Shown here: in pieces, positions 51,450-62,047 of the stretch
Layout of the letters: each line of letters opens with the position of its first letter
Numbering within the stretch: the first letter of the stretch is position 1
NCBI RefSeq assembly: GCF_012978815.1
Contig: NZ_LIWR01000003.1
Span: 62,001-126,000 of the forward strand
Direction: 5' to 3'
Length of the DNA: 64,000 nt
Origin: Campylobacter sp. RM16189
GTDB taxonomy: Bacteria; Campylobacterota; Campylobacteria; Campylobacterales; Campylobacteraceae
Made by a program: the position numbers and the translations under genes
The notes under the pieces: model-generated
Told to the model about the DNA's origin: nothing
What the model saw: the letters and a program-made list of their open reading frames with translations, nothing else
The model's database searches: none

Positions 51450-52772
51450 ATGACCGGTATAGTTATGTTTGTAGCTGCTCTTTTGATGCTTGGTATAGGC
51501 TTTTCTGTCGCTTTTACATTTGGAGCTGTTGCGGTTCTTTTTGGTCTTATTGGTGGCATGGTTGAGAGCTTTGGAGATGGTGGCGGCTTTATTGGCGGAC
51601 TTGAAGTTTTTAAAGAGATGTTTGCTTTTATGCCATATAGAATTTTCTCAATCATGGAGAATAAAATTCTCATCGCCGTTCCACTATTTGTGTTTATGGG
51701 TATTGTTTTACAAAAGACAAAGCTTGCTGAGCGTTTGCTTGAATCAATGGCGTTTTTGTTTGGTGAAATTCGCGGTGGTGTGGCTATAAGCACTGTTTTA
51801 GTAGGAGCTTTGCTTGCCGCATCAACCGGTGTTGTAGGAGCAAGCGTGGTTGCTATGGGTGTAATGAGCCTTCCTGTAATGCTTAAATATAAATACAATA
51901 AATCTTTAGCCTGTGGAATCATATGCGCATCAGGAACTCTTGGGCAAATCATTCCTCCGTCTATAGTGCTTATAATTTTAGGCGATGTGTTTTCCGTGCC
52001 TGTGGGCGATCTTTTTAAAGGCGCAGTAGCCCCGGGACTAGCTCTTGTAGGTATTTATGTAGCTTATATTCTTATAGTCTCTTATTTGCATAGAGATTAC
52101 GCTCCAGCAGTTGTCGCAGAGAGTGAAATTCCTAAAAGTAGGCAAATTTTAAACGCACTTAAAGCCATTTTGCCTCCACTTGTGCTTGTTTTGCTTGTTT
52201 TAGGCTCCATATTTAACGGCGTTGCGACACCTACTGAAAGCTCAGCGTTTGGTTGTGTAGGAGCTGTGGTATTGTCTATTTTTTACAAGACATTTTCATT
52301 TAAGATGTTAAAAGAAACTCTTGAAGAGACTGTGAAAACTACGGCTATAGTATTTACCATTCTTGTAGGTGCGACCGCTTTTTCAATGGTCTTTAGCTAT
52401 ACAGGAGGAGATGAGATAGTAGAAGAGGTGATGTCAAATTTACCTGGTGAAAAATGGGGCTTTATACTACTAACTATGATTGTAATTTTTGCTCTTGGAT
52501 TTTTTATAGATTTCGTTGAGATATCATATATAGTTTTGCCTATTTTAGTGCCGATAGTTGCAAATTTGGGTATCAATCCTCTATATTTTGCCATTATTGT
52601 GGCTATGAATTTACAGACTTCGTTTTTGACTCCGCCATTTGGATTTAGCCTATTTTATCTAAAGGGAGTGGCGCCATCGTCTATAAAAACTACAGATATT
52701 TATAGGGGGGTTATACCGTTTATAATTTTGCAGATTTTGGTTTTGGCGGCATTTGTAGTCATACTTTTATAA
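51450..52772 (+). CDS. dctM: TRAP transporter large permease (DctM)
   Basis: 440 residues, about 12 membrane segments. Sodium-coupled permease. Family text: PLFVFMGIVLQKTKLAERLLESM, CGIICASGTLGQIIPPSIVLIILGDV and TPTESSAFGCVGAV. Partner of DctQ. No binding protein lies beside it; the TakP-like one at 23982 is the only DctP in the window and a likely partner by inference. Confidence 0.92.
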   Translation: MTGIVMFVAALLMLGIGFSVAFTFGAVAVLFGLIGGMVESFGDGGGFIGGLEVFKEMFAFMPYRIFSIMENKILIAVPLFVFMGIVLQKTKLAERLLESMAFLFGEIRGGVAISTVLVGALLAASTGVVGASVVAMGVMSLPVMLKYKYNKSLACGIICASGTLGQIIPPSIVLIILGDVFSVPVGDLFKGAVAPGLALVGIYVAYILIVSYLHRDYAPAVVAESEIPKSRQILNALKAILPPLVLVLLVLGSIFNGVATPTESSAFGCVGAVVLSIFYKTFSFKMLKETLEETVKTTAIVFTILVGATAFSMVFSYTGGDEIVEEVMSNLPGEKWGFILLTMIVIFALGFFIDFVEISYIVLPILVPIVANLGINPLYFAIIVAMNLQTSFLTPPFGFSLFYLKGVAPSSIKTTDIYRGVIPFIILQILVLAAFVVILL

Positions 52773-52830
52773 ATTATACAAAATATTATTGATAAAGAGT
52801 TTTTAAATTCAAATATTAATCCTGAAAGAG

Positions 52831-52836
52831 TATAAT
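52831..52836 (+). promoter_or_regulatory. -10 box (TATAAT) for the DUF4139 gene
   Basis: Perfect TATAAT 30 bases before the ATG at 52866. Confidence 0.5.
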
Positions 52837-52865
52837 TAACTCAAATTCTAAAACAGGGGGTTGGT

Positions 52866-54287
52866 ATGAAAGAAATTGCTCTTACCTCAGCGCTTATGAT
52901 TTGCGCAATGGCTGATGAAAGCTTGCTTGAAGTATATAAAAATCAAAGCTTCTTACATCAAAATTTTACAAATCAAAAAAGCTCTTTTAGTGTAAATTTA
53001 CCGGAAAATATCAACGCAAACGATGTTGATATCTCTGCTTCGTGCGAGCTAAGAAGCATTATCTTAAAAGAGCCCAAACTCATTAAAAATAAGATTTACG
53101 AGCAGTATGAGGCAGATGTTAAAAAGCTTTCTTTGCTTAATAATAAGCTTGTTGCGCTTGATGAGAAATTTAAATTTATCACTATTACAAATCCTATCAA
53201 GGTGTCAAATGTCGAGAATGTAAAATCAGATAGCGATAAATTTTATGATGCGGTTTTGCAAAATTTAAACGAACAAACATCTCTAAAAGAGGAGATTAAA
53301 GAGCTAAATAAGAAGATAAATGCTTATAATCTAAAAAAAATTAAAAAGGCCGATCTTGACTTTGAGTGTGACCCTAAGTTTGTTAAAATTTCATATCCTG
53401 TAAAGCTTAGCATTAATACACAAAACAAAGTTTTAGCGGATACTACAAAATCAAAAATTTATATAGAGCAAAATTTGGTGGTCAAAAATCCTTTAAGTAT
53501 CGATATAAACAATCTAACCATCGTTCTTTATCCATTTTATTACTCTTCAAACTTGACTCCGCCTAGATTTAATCCTTGGTATGAGGGCAAGCCTGAACCC
53601 GAAAGAAGCTCTGCTAGGATGATGCAAGAATCCGTTGCCATGATGCCTTTGGATTCAAGTAGTAAGCGCGCATACAGTAGTGATATAGAGAGTCAAAATA
53701 TACAAAACACTCTTGCCAATGTTTGGAAAATTTCAAGAGTAAATTTAAAGGCTGACGAGGAGAGTGTATTTAACTACGATAAGCAAAATCTAGACGCTAA
53801 ATTTGAGATTATTATAGATGGATATAGCGGCTCAAATGCCTATATAAAAGCAAATTTTATTCCGTTGAAAAATATAGAATATGCTCTTACTGCATTTAAG
53901 ATAGACGGCGTAAGTGTTGGCAAGGCTTCAAATTTTAAGGCTGAACCAAATAGCGAGAGTCATCTCTACTTTGGCAAGAATGATCTAATAAATGTGAAAA
54001 AAGAGAAAAATAAAGATTTTACTAAAGAGTCGTTTTTTGGAGCGAAGAGTAAAATTTTAGAGGTCTATAATTACGAGATTAAAAATAACTCAAATTCTGC
54101 ATGGAACGTAACTTTGATAGATAGACTTCCTGTGTCTACACATGAAAGTGTAAGCGTATCAACCAAAAACAATCCAAAAGAGAGTGAGATATCAAAAAAA
54201 GGTGAGATAAGCTGGAAATTTTACCTAAATCCAAGTGAGAGTAAGAATATAGAATTTTCATATGAACTAACTAAGCCTAGCAAGTAA
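52866..54287 (+). CDS. DUF4139 domain (mucoidy-inhibitor A-like) secreted protein
   Basis: 473 residues. A short N-terminal hydrophobic segment (EIALTSALMICAMA) may be a signal peptide. Two coiled-coil stretches at about 80-100 and 135-155, then a long beta-rich DUF4139 part: YVKISYPVKL-like entry, LVVKNPLSIDINNLTIVLYPFYY, and the end NNSNSAWNVTLIDRLPVSTHE, WKFYLNPSESKNIEFSYEL. Such proteins are found in the periplasm or outer membrane with unknown role. It stands between TRAP and pycB. Confidence 0.75.
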   Translation: MKEIALTSALMICAMADESLLEVYKNQSFLHQNFTNQKSSFSVNLPENINANDVDISASCELRSIILKEPKLIKNKIYEQYEADVKKLSLLNNKLVALDEKFKFITITNPIKVSNVENVKSDSDKFYDAVLQNLNEQTSLKEEIKELNKKINAYNLKKIKKADLDFECDPKFVKISYPVKLSINTQNKVLADTTKSKIYIEQNLVVKNPLSIDINNLTIVLYPFYYSSNLTPPRFNPWYEGKPEPERSSARMMQESVAMMPLDSSSKRAYSSDIESQNIQNTLANVWKISRVNLKADEESVFNYDKQNLDAKFEIIIDGYSGSNAYIKANFIPLKNIEYALTAFKIDGVSVGKASNFKAEPNSESHLYFGKNDLINVKKEKNKDFTKESFFGAKSKILEVYNYEIKNNSNSAWNVTLIDRLPVSTHESVSVSTKNNPKESEISKKGEISWKFYLNPSESKNIEFSYELTKPSK

Positions 54288-54317
54288 TCAGTCGAAAATT
54301 GATAAAGAGGATAGGAT

Positions 54318-54323
54318 TATAAT
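54318..54323 (+). promoter_or_regulatory. -10 box (TATAAT) upstream of pycB
   Basis: TATAAT about 98 bases before the pycB ATG, so the leader would be about 90 bases. AT-rich leader with no structure I could identify. Confidence 0.4.
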
Positions 54324-54420
54324 TTTTAATTAAAGCAAATAAAGATAGAATTATCAGCGATATATTTTTATATTACCAGTCTATTTTAAGACCAAATTTA
54401 TAAAGTGAAAAAGGTAGCCT

Positions 54421-56256
54421 ATGCCAAAGAAGTTTATAGATATTATGGATACCACCTTTAGGGACGGATTTCAGTCCGTATTTGGTGCAAGAGTTCTTAT
54501 GGATGACTTTTTGCCTGCGGTTAGCGCAGCGAAAGAAGCCGGTATCACACACTTTGAATTTGGCGGTGGAGCGCGCTTTCAGAGCCTTTATTTTTATCTG
54601 AACGAAGACGCTTTTACTATGATGGATAAATTTAGAGAAGTCGTAGGACCCGAGGCAAACCTGCAAACTCTAAGCAGAGGCGTTAATACCGTAACTCTTG
54701 ATACTGGAAGCCGTGAGCTTGTCGATCTTCACGCTAAACTTTTTAAAAAGCACGGCACGACTACGATTAGAAATTTTGACGCACTGAATGATGTAGAAAA
54801 TTTAAAATACTCAGGCGAGAGGATAGTTCATCACGGGCTTAAGCATGAAGTTGTAGTAACTATGATGGATCTGCCTCCAAGATGCGTGGGCGCTCATGAT
54901 GTGGCGTTTTACGAGCGAATTTTAAGGGAAATTTTAGATGCAGGCATCCCTTATCATAGCGTTTGCTTTAAAGATGCAAGCGGTACAAGCAGCCCGCAAA
55001 AAGTCTATGAAACTATCAAAATGGCTCGCAAGCTACTTCCTGAAAAAACTCACATAAGACTTCACACTCACGAAACCGCAGGCGTTAGCGTGGCGTGCTA
55101 TCTAGCCGCACTTGAAGCGGGAGCCGACGGCATTGACCTAGCGGCAAGTCCTGTAAGTGGCGGTACAAGTCAGCCTGATATACTTACTATGCTGCACGCT
55201 TTAAAAGGCAAGGAATTTGATCTTGGCGGACTTGATGTGGAAAGAGTGCTAAAATACGAAAGAGTGCTAAAAGAGTGCCTAAAAGACTACTTCATCCCAC
55301 CTGAAGCGACGGAAGTAAGCCCACTGATACCGTTTTCTCCTATGCCGGGCGGCGCACTAACTGCAAATACTCAAATGATGAGAGATAATAATATCTTAGA
55401 TAAATTTCCTGATGTGATAGACGCTATGCGCGAAGTCGTAGAAAAGGGCGGTTACGGCACATCAGTAACTCCTGTAAGTCAGTTTTATTTCCAACAAGCT
55501 TTTAATAACGTACTCTTTGGCAAATGGAAGAAAATCGCCGACGGATACGGCAAAATGGTGCTTGGATACTTCGGCAAAACTCCATCAAAGCCTGATAAAG
55601 AGGTTGTAAAACTTGCAAGCGAGCAGCTAGGGCTTAAGCCTACTAAAGAAAATGCCATAGATATAGCTGATCGCGACGAGACAAAGTCGGTAAAATTCAC
55701 AAAAGAGCTTCTGGAAAAAGAGGGCATTAAAACAAGTGAAGAAAACATATTTATCGTAGCAGCCTGTAAGGAAAAGGGAATTGCATTCTTAAAAGGCGAT
55801 GGCAAAGTAAATGTGCGCAAAATTTCGCAAACTGCCGGCGAGCAAATTTGTACTGCTAAAGAGAGCAGAGAGCCAATAAATGAAAAATATAACGTCGTAG
55901 TAAATGGCAAAAAATTTGAAGTTGAAATTTACGATAGCACAAGCGGAGCGGTTGAGGTTAAGAGTGTAAAATCTGCAAGTGATGCTATGCTTTTGCCGCC
56001 TGAAATTTCACCTACGGGAAGAAAGTCTACAAACGAAAACGGCAGCGGCGAAGCGGTGTTAAGCACGCTACCTGGAAATGTCTTTAAAATTTTAGTTAAA
56101 GTCGGTGAAAAGGTGACAAAGGGTCAAAAGATGTTTATCCTAGAGGCCATGAAAATGGAGATAGAGGTAGTAGCTCCAAAGGACGGCGTAGTAAATTCAA
56201 TCGAAGTGGAGGTTGGGCAAACGATAAAGAACGGACAAATTTTGGCGAGGATTTAG
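54421..56256 (+). CDS. pycB: Pyruvate carboxylase subunit B (biotin protein)
   Basis: Transfers CO2 from carboxybiotin to pyruvate, giving oxaloacetate. 611 residues. HMGL-like carboxyltransferase with MDTTFRDGFQS (metal Asp) and LHTHETAG (metal His); then a conserved middle domain; a C-terminal biotinyl domain with EAMKMEIEV (biotin on the Lys). It could be read as oxaloacetate decarboxylase alpha, but the next gene pckA and the same pair in C. jejuni favour PycB. The biotin carboxylase subunit PycA is not in the window. Codons are richer in GC than in the genes before. Confidence 0.88.
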   Translation: MPKKFIDIMDTTFRDGFQSVFGARVLMDDFLPAVSAAKEAGITHFEFGGGARFQSLYFYLNEDAFTMMDKFREVVGPEANLQTLSRGVNTVTLDTGSRELVDLHAKLFKKHGTTTIRNFDALNDVENLKYSGERIVHHGLKHEVVVTMMDLPPRCVGAHDVAFYERILREILDAGIPYHSVCFKDASGTSSPQKVYETIKMARKLLPEKTHIRLHTHETAGVSVACYLAALEAGADGIDLAASPVSGGTSQPDILTMLHALKGKEFDLGGLDVERVLKYERVLKECLKDYFIPPEATEVSPLIPFSPMPGGALTANTQMMRDNNILDKFPDVIDAMREVVEKGGYGTSVTPVSQFYFQQAFNNVLFGKWKKIADGYGKMVLGYFGKTPSKPDKEVVKLASEQLGLKPTKENAIDIADRDETKSVKFTKELLEKEGIKTSEENIFIVAACKEKGIAFLKGDGKVNVRKISQTAGEQICTAKESREPINEKYNVVVNGKKFEVEIYDSTSGAVEVKSVKSASDAMLLPPEISPTGRKSTNENGSGEAVLSTLPGNVFKILVKVGEKVTKGQKMFILEAMKMEIEVVAPKDGVVNSIEVEVGQTIKNGQILARI

Positions 56257-56325
56257 GTGGTTTTGGCTGATATTTTGCTAGAAATTTGAGCTAAAATCAA
56301 CGATAAAATTTAAAAAGGAAAAACA

Positions 56326-57903
56326 ATGGTAAATGAGATTGAAAAACTAGGCTTGAGAGACGTTAAAAACGTCTATTATAACCTAAGCTACGACGAGCTT
56401 TTCGAGCACGAGAAGAAAAATAACGAAGGCAAGGTAAGTAGCAACGGAACATTTATGGTTGATACGGGAATTTTTACCGGAAGAAGCCCTAAAGATAAGT
56501 ATTTCGTAAAGCAAGATCCAAGCGGCAAATACATCGCTTGGGGCAAGGTAAATAAGCCGATATCAAAAGAGCTTTTTGACAAGCTTTTAAAAAAGGCTAA
56601 AGAGCAGCTAAGCGGTAAAGAAATTTACGTGCAAGACGCGTTTTGTGGTTCAAGCGATAAGAGTAAAAAATCGGTTAGATTTGTAACCGAAGTTGCTTGG
56701 CAAGCGCATTTCGTAAAAAATATGTTCATAAGACCAAATGAGGTCGAACTGGCTAAATTTAAGCCTGATTTTGTAGTTTATAACGCTTGCAAATGCTCAA
56801 ACGAAAACTACAAAGAAGACGGACTAAATTCAGAAGTTTTCGTTATCTTTAACGTGGAAGAAAACGTCGCGGTAATCGGTGGAACGTGGTATGGCGGAGA
56901 GATGAAAAAAGGAATTTTTTCGATGATGAACTACTGGCTTCCGCTTGAAGGCAAGCTAAGTATGCACTGCTCGGCAAATGTAGGCAAAGAAGGCGACACG
57001 GCGCTTTTCTTTGGTCTTAGCGGAACGGGCAAAACCACTCTTTCAACAGATCCACACCGCAAACTAATAGGCGATGACGAGCATGGTTGGGATGATGACG
57101 GCGTGTTTAACTTCGAAGGTGGTTGCTACGCAAAATGTATAAATCTTGATCCAGAGAGCGAGCCTGAAATTTACGGAGCTATCAAACGCAACGCTCTTCT
57201 TGAAAACGTGGTAGCAGACGCAAACGGAGTGGTTGATTATAAAGATGGAAGCAAGACCGAAAATACTCGCGTAAGTTATCCTATCGAGCATATTGAAAAT
57301 CACGAGCCAAGCCTGAGTGCCGGCCATCCTGAAAATATAATCTTCCTAACGGCGGATGCCTTTGGAGTGCTTCCTCCTGTTTCAAAGCTTACAAAAGAGC
57401 AGGCGATGTATTATTTCCTAAGTGGATATACGGCTAAGGTTGCAGGAACTGAGCGCGGTATCACCGAGCCTGTGGCGACATTTTCAGCTTGCTTTGGCGA
57501 GCCATTTATGCCGCTTCATCCAACCATGTATGCTAAGCTTTTGGGCGAAAAGATCGATAAGCACAACGTAAACGTATATCTTGTAAATACTGGCTGGAGT
57601 GGCGGTGCTTACGGAGTTGGCAAAAGAATGAGCATAAAAGCAACTCGCGCTTGCATAAACGCCATACTTGACGGAAGCATCAGGGAGTGTGAGTTTGAGA
57701 ATTTTGAGAAATTTAACCTTGCTATCCCAAAAGAGCTAGCAGGCGTGGAAACAAGACTTCTAAATCCGATAAATACGTGGGAAAATAAAGACGAATACAT
57801 CGCGATGAGAGATAAGCTTGCCGCTATGTTTGAAGCAAATTTCAAGCGATATGAAGATGTGAAAGAGGGCGTTGAATACGCAAAAGCCGGCCCTAAAGCT
57901 TAA
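56326..57903 (+). CDS. pckA: Phosphoenolpyruvate carboxykinase (ATP)
   Basis: Oxaloacetate plus ATP gives PEP plus CO2. 525 residues. Motifs: [11 protein letters not shown] at the start, MHCSANVG, kinase loop [36 protein letters not shown]. With PycB it links pyruvate to PEP. It ends in a 32-base overlap with the CAP lipoprotein. Confidence 0.97.
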   Translation: MVNEIEKLGLRDVKNVYYNLSYDELFEHEKKNNEGKVSSNGTFMVDTGIFTGRSPKDKYFVKQDPSGKYIAWGKVNKPISKELFDKLLKKAKEQLSGKEIYVQDAFCGSSDKSKKSVRFVTEVAWQAHFVKNMFIRPNEVELAKFKPDFVVYNACKCSNENYKEDGLNSEVFVIFNVEENVAVIGGTWYGGEMKKGIFSMMNYWLPLEGKLSMHCSANVGKEGDTALFFGLSGTGKTTLSTDPHRKLIGDDEHGWDDDGVFNFEGGCYAKCINLDPESEPEIYGAIKRNALLENVVADANGVVDYKDGSKTENTRVSYPIEHIENHEPSLSAGHPENIIFLTADAFGVLPPVSKLTKEQAMYYFLSGYTAKVAGTERGITEPVATFSACFGEPFMPLHPTMYAKLLGEKIDKHNVNVYLVNTGWSGGAYGVGKRMSIKATRACINAILDGSIRECEFENFEKFNLAIPKELAGVETRLLNPINTWENKDEYIAMRDKLAAMFEANFKRYEDVKEGVEYAKAGPKA

Positions 57904-59239
57904 ATTTGGGCTGATTGGAGTCTGGCTTGTTTTGCTTGCGGGTTGTGACAGTAGTTACGACCCCACAAGGCTTAAAGAGGCAAGCCAGCCTGAATTTTCT
58001 TACATAAGCGACAGCGACGCGCTTAGCTACTTAAACGACTACCGAAGAGGCTCAGGACTATTTGCACTTAAATTTAACGAAAACCTAAGCCTAGCTTCAA
58101 AAAATCACGCCGAATACAGCCTAGCTCACAATCATATGGGGCATGATGAAAGCTCAGGTCTTGCTAAATTTACGGGCGCTACTCCAGCCGAGAGAGCTAA
58201 AGCGGCAGGGTATAACTCCTCCCATGTACTTGAAAATATAGCTTATAAGGCCGATTTTGCTACATCTATAGACGGGCTTTTTTCGGCGATTTATCATAGG
58301 TTTGCATTTTTAAATTTAAGCGTAAATGAAGTAGGTTTTGATGCGGCAAGAGGCGATAAATTTAGTGCTTATGTTTTTTTGATGGGTAATTCTGAAGTCG
58401 ATAAATTTTGTAAAAGAAGCGTGAGCGATAACGGCTCAGGTAAATTTTACACAAATGCCTGCACAAATAAGGATATAAAAGTTAAAGACAGTAGGCTTGA
58501 AGGGTTTTTAAAATCAACAAAACAGCATGTAAAATTTCCCGATAAAGTGCCTGTGATGCCTTATTTTAGTGGAGAAATTCCTGATCCTTTTCCTGAGTGC
58601 AAGATCACCGCAAACCCTGTTAGTATAGAGTTTAATGAGAGTTTAAAAGATATAAAATTTGTAAATTTTGAGATTTATAAAGGTGAAGAAAAGCTTAGAA
58701 ATTTAAAAATTTTAGATCAAAAAAGCGATATAAACCGCAAATTTTCATCTCATCAGTTTGCGGCGTTTTCAAGAGAGGTATTTAGCTTTAACACCGATTA
58801 CACCGCAGTTTTTAGCTATACACAGGAAAATGAACCTAAACAGATAAAGTGGAATTTTAAGACTAAAACGCTTAAATTTCCTTATTTTGACGCAAAAGAT
58901 GGCGATGTTTTGAGTGTAAAACCAGACAATATATATGAAATTTTCTTTCGTCCAAAGGATTGTAACGACTTGCTTACAAGTTACTCTTACAACTCTTATG
59001 CTTTGTTAAAATCAGAAGTAAAACAAAGCGGTACAAACACCCTAAGTGTGAAGTTAAGCGGTATGGAGGGTGATATACTAACCATAAAAACAAGTGGTGG
59101 CGATGAGATTAAGGTAAGGCTTAGTGAAAGTTCGCCAAAAGCTCAGAAAGAGCGTAAAGAATATATCATAAAATCCGCTCTCATGGTGCTTGGCGTGATA
59201 ATCGTGTTTATTATAATAGGTAGAACATTAAGGAGGTAG
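57872..59239 (+). CDS. CAP-domain lipoprotein
   Basis: 455 residues from a TTG at 57872, inside the end of pckA; no other start fits before the lipobox. Signal with LLAGC puts the lipid on Cys25. The CAP (SCP/PR-1) domain at about 50-185 shows [33 protein letters not shown] (His and metal-binding pair) and [17 protein letters not shown]. The middle is beta-rich (residues 250-410), and a hydrophobic helix at about 430-450 with basic end RTLRR may be a second membrane anchor. Function in Campylobacter unknown. Confidence 0.8.
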   Translation: MNTQKPALKLKFGLIGVWLVLLAGCDSSYDPTRLKEASQPEFSYISDSDALSYLNDYRRGSGLFALKFNENLSLASKNHAEYSLAHNHMGHDESSGLAKFTGATPAERAKAAGYNSSHVLENIAYKADFATSIDGLFSAIYHRFAFLNLSVNEVGFDAARGDKFSAYVFLMGNSEVDKFCKRSVSDNGSGKFYTNACTNKDIKVKDSRLEGFLKSTKQHVKFPDKVPVMPYFSGEIPDPFPECKITANPVSIEFNESLKDIKFVNFEIYKGEEKLRNLKILDQKSDINRKFSSHQFAAFSREVFSFNTDYTAVFSYTQENEPKQIKWNFKTKTLKFPYFDAKDGDVLSVKPDNIYEIFFRPKDCNDLLTSYSYNSYALLKSEVKQSGTNTLSVKLSGMEGDILTIKTSGGDEIKVRLSESSPKAQKERKEYIIKSALMVLGVIIVFIIIGRTLRR

Positions 59240-59242
59240 GCA

Positions 59243-60631
59243 GTGAAAAAGATGTGGTCGGGAAGGTTTAGCGAGGCTAGCTCAAGGCTTCTTGAGGAGT
59301 TTAACGCCTCTATCGGCTTTGATAAGAATTTGTATCGCGAAGATATCGCAGGCAGCAAGACTCACGCTAAGATGCTTGGAGCTTGCGGGATTTTAAAGCC
59401 TGATGAAGCAGAGGCCATCATAAAGGGGCTTGACGCGGTTTTAGCCGAGATAGGAGAGGGCAAATTTGAGTTTAAAATCGAAGATGAAGATATTCATATG
59501 AGCGTGGAAAAGCGCCTAAGCGATATCATCGGAAGCGAGCTTGGCGGTAGGCTTCATACGGCACGCAGTAGAAACGATCAGGTCGCGCTTGATTTTCGCC
59601 TTTATGTGCAGCGCAGTTCGCTTGAGATCATGAATGAAATTTACTCTCTCATCTCTACTCTAAACTCTCTTGCGAGCAGTCATCTTGATACACTAATGCC
59701 TGGCTTTACGCACCTTCAGCACGCTCAGCCGATCAGTCTTGCTTATCATCTGCTTGCGTATGCTTTTATGTTTAAGCGTGATCATGAGCGATTTTCAAGC
59801 TCATATGGGCGAAACAACTTCTGTCCGCTTGGATCAGCCGCACTTGCGGGCACGCCTCATCCTATAGATAGAGAGCTTGTGGCACGTGAGCTTAAATTTA
59901 GCGGTATTACGCAAAATGCGATGGATAGCGTTAGCGACCGAGACTTCGCGCTTGAAATTTTATTTAACATAAGCGTGCTGATGACGCATGCTTCAAGGCT
60001 TTGTGAGGAGCTGATACTTTGGAGTTCTCAAGAATTTGGCTTTGTTACGATTAGCGATACGTATTCGACCGGAAGCTCGATCATGCCTCAGAAGAAAAAT
60101 CCCGATGTAGCCGAACTTATCCGCGGAAAGACAGGGCGCGTAAATGGAAATTTGATAGCGCTTCTAACTACCATGAAAGGGCTGCCGTTAGCTTATAACA
60201 AAGACATGCAAGAGGATAAGGAAGGTGTCTTTGATAGTGTTCACACCGCGTTTACTTCGGTGCATATCTTAAATGAGATGATGAAAGAGGCTAAATTTAA
60301 TGAAAAAAATATGCTTGAGGCGACTAAAAAAGGGCATTTAAGCGCAACCGATCTGGCTGATTTTTTAGTGCGCGAAAAAAATGTACCGTTTAGAACCGCT
60401 CACTTTATCACAGGCAAGGCCGTAGCAAAGGCTGAAAATTTAGGCATTGATCTAAGCGAGCTTAATGCTAAGCAGCTAAAAGAAGTGGATGAAAATTTGG
60501 ACGAAAATGCGGTTAAATTTTTAGATCTGCATGCTTCCAAAGAGGCTAGAACTTCGCTTGGCGGAACGTCAAATTTAAGCGTACAAAAGCAGATAAATTC
60601 GCTTAATGAGTGGCTTAAAGATTTAAGATAG
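59243..60631 (+). CDS. argH: Argininosuccinate lyase
   Basis: Last step of arginine synthesis. 462 residues. Fumarase-superfamily motifs: MWSGRF at the start, [29 protein letters not shown], and the signature [13 protein letters not shown]. Three bases after the CAP gene. GC-richer codons as in pckA. Terminator follows. Confidence 0.97.
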   Translation: MKKMWSGRFSEASSRLLEEFNASIGFDKNLYREDIAGSKTHAKMLGACGILKPDEAEAIIKGLDAVLAEIGEGKFEFKIEDEDIHMSVEKRLSDIIGSELGGRLHTARSRNDQVALDFRLYVQRSSLEIMNEIYSLISTLNSLASSHLDTLMPGFTHLQHAQPISLAYHLLAYAFMFKRDHERFSSSYGRNNFCPLGSAALAGTPHPIDRELVARELKFSGITQNAMDSVSDRDFALEILFNISVLMTHASRLCEELILWSSQEFGFVTISDTYSTGSSIMPQKKNPDVAELIRGKTGRVNGNLIALLTTMKGLPLAYNKDMQEDKEGVFDSVHTAFTSVHILNEMMKEAKFNEKNMLEATKKGHLSATDLADFLVREKNVPFRTAHFITGKAVAKAENLGIDLSELNAKQLKEVDENLDENAVKFLDLHASKEARTSLGGTSNLSVQKQINSLNEWLKDLR

Positions 60632-60646
60632 AGTTAAAACAGATAG

Positions 60647-60671
60647 GGCGAGCATGATAGCACGGCTCGCC
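60647..60671. terminator. Bidirectional terminator between argH and hinT
   Basis: GGCGAGC at 60647 and GCTCGCC at 60665 form a perfect 7-base stem with an 11-base loop, followed by TTTAAAATATAA, between converging genes. Confidence 0.7.
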
Positions 60672-60683
60672 TTTAAAATATAA

Positions 60684-61037
60684 TTAAAAAGTTGATTGCG
60701 GATCGGTAGCTGCATCAACCCAGCCGAGTTTTGCGCCTCCAAGCATATGAAAATGCAGGTGCATAACCTCTTGACCGCCGTTTTCGCCGTTGTTTGTAAC
60801 TAGGCGATATCCGCTCTTATCAAGCCCCATAAGAGTTGCAACTTCTTGGATAAATTTAGTCATCTCGCCCATGAGCGTAGTGTCCATCTCTTGAAAATTT
60901 TTAAAGTGTTTTTTTGGAATTATTAAAATATGAATCGGCGCCTTTGGATTTATGTCGTTAAATGCCAGAAATTTCTCGCTTTCAAGAACCTTGTTGCAAG
61001 GGATTTCGCCTGCTACTATCTTTTCAAAAATTGTCAT
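60684..61037 (-). CDS. HIT family protein (HinT-like)
   Basis: 117 residues. The histidine triad HLHFHML is near the C-terminus; DINPKAPIHILIIPKKH precedes. Purine nucleotide phosphoramidase or nucleotide hydrolase of unknown cellular role. Convergent with argH. In C. jejuni it stands next to pheS; here a 2-kb insert separates them. Confidence 0.93.
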   Translation of the reverse strand: MTIFEKIVAGEIPCNKVLESEKFLAFNDINPKAPIHILIIPKKHFKNFQEMDTTLMGEMTKFIQEVATLMGLDKSGYRLVTNNGENGGQEVMHLHFHMLGGAKLGWVDAATDPQSTF

Positions 61038-61170
61038 GATTATCTCCTGTTTAAAATTTTCAAATTATAACAAAATATAGTATAAAATTGAGCCTTGTTC
61101 CTGTAAGCAAAAATTAATATATATATACTTCTAAATAGATAAAAAATATTTTTAAAATAAAGGATTAATA

Positions 61171-61530
61171 ATGGTTTGCATCCTTTCTATTGAGACTCAG
61201 TATTATCAAGCTATTGAAAGGCTTCTAGGGGGTAAGCAGGAAAGCTATACAGATGTAATCGTATTGCTTACTAAGCATCTTGTGGAATCTAAAATGCGCA
61301 AAATGCAAGATATATTAGGAACCGAAGATATATGGTCTGTATTGTCATCAGAAGGATTTTCTGTGCCTAACGATGAGATTGATAGCGCTAGACAGCTTGT
61401 AGATTTAGTTAGTAATTTTGAGGTGCCAGATAATCCGGCTTATACCTCTAGGGATGTAGATTTAGAGTTTCTTAAAAGCTCGCTAGATAAGCTTTTGATG
61501 ATTTCTTCTTTTATTGAGCAACTTCAATAA
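61171..61530 (+). CDS. Unrecognised protein, first gene of a three-gene cassette
   Basis: 119 residues, acidic, mostly helical, no signal or membrane segment. I recognise no domain. Text begins MVCILSIETQYYQAIERLLGG; one Cys only. AAAGGA precedes the ATG. The next gene starts 49 bases after its stop. It has less extreme AT content than the two genes that follow, so it may be older than they are. Confidence 0.6.
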   Translation: MVCILSIETQYYQAIERLLGGKQESYTDVIVLLTKHLVESKMRKMQDILGTEDIWSVLSSEGFSVPNDEIDSARQLVDLVSNFEVPDNPAYTSRDVDLEFLKSSLDKLLMISSFIEQLQ

Positions 61531-61579
61531 AATATATTTTTTAGTTGCTATTAATGAATTATTGCTAGGAGTTGTTAAG

Positions 61580-62044
61580 ATGATAGAAAATCAAGAATTA
61601 ATTATTGTTATGCTTATTGTTGCTATTTTTGTTGGCTGGATTAATAATAAAACCAATGATAAGAAAGTGCATACAGAATATAATAATGTGCTTGCAAAAG
61701 CAATAAAAAAAGCTCATAGTAAAATTAACAATATAGATGAAGCTAGAAAATTTGTATATGAACAGCTTAATTTTATGTATTTTTTTTATGATAGTGATAT
61801 TTTATGTAAAAGTTTTATAGATATGTCGGGCATTCCAAAATATGAGTTTTATAATGCAGATTTATTTAGTTGCGATACTGAAGCTAGCGATGTAATTTAT
61901 GATCTTTTTGAGGAAGGATTAGCTCCGTCAATAGACGGCAAGATTGCTATGCAGATTATTACGCTTAGTGTTATGTTGAAATACAACATAGGAAATTCAG
62001 AAAAAATAAAAGAGTGTATTCTCTCAAATTATGGGAGGATATAA
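61580..62044 (+). CDS. Unrecognised membrane-anchored protein, paralogue of the next gene
   Basis: 154 residues from the ATG at 61580 (AGGAG at 61567). A single membrane segment (residues 7-22) precedes a soluble domain. Residues 60-85 (YEQLNFMYFFY, DILCKSFID, SGI) and 132-139 (LKYNIGN) match the next gene, so both share a domain of about 100 residues. The family is unknown to me. Very AT-rich. Its stop overlaps an ATG by one base. Confidence 0.65.
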   Translation: MIENQELIIVMLIVAIFVGWINNKTNDKKVHTEYNNVLAKAIKKAHSKINNIDEARKFVYEQLNFMYFFYDSDILCKSFIDMSGIPKYEFYNADLFSCDTEASDVIYDLFEEGLAPSIDGKIAMQIITLSVMLKYNIGNSEKIKECILSNYGRI

Positions 62045-62047
62045 TGT

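Noticed and set aside
51419..51952. 177-codon minus-strand frame over dctM
   Set aside because: Antisense shadow of a hydrophobic gene; no family resemblance.
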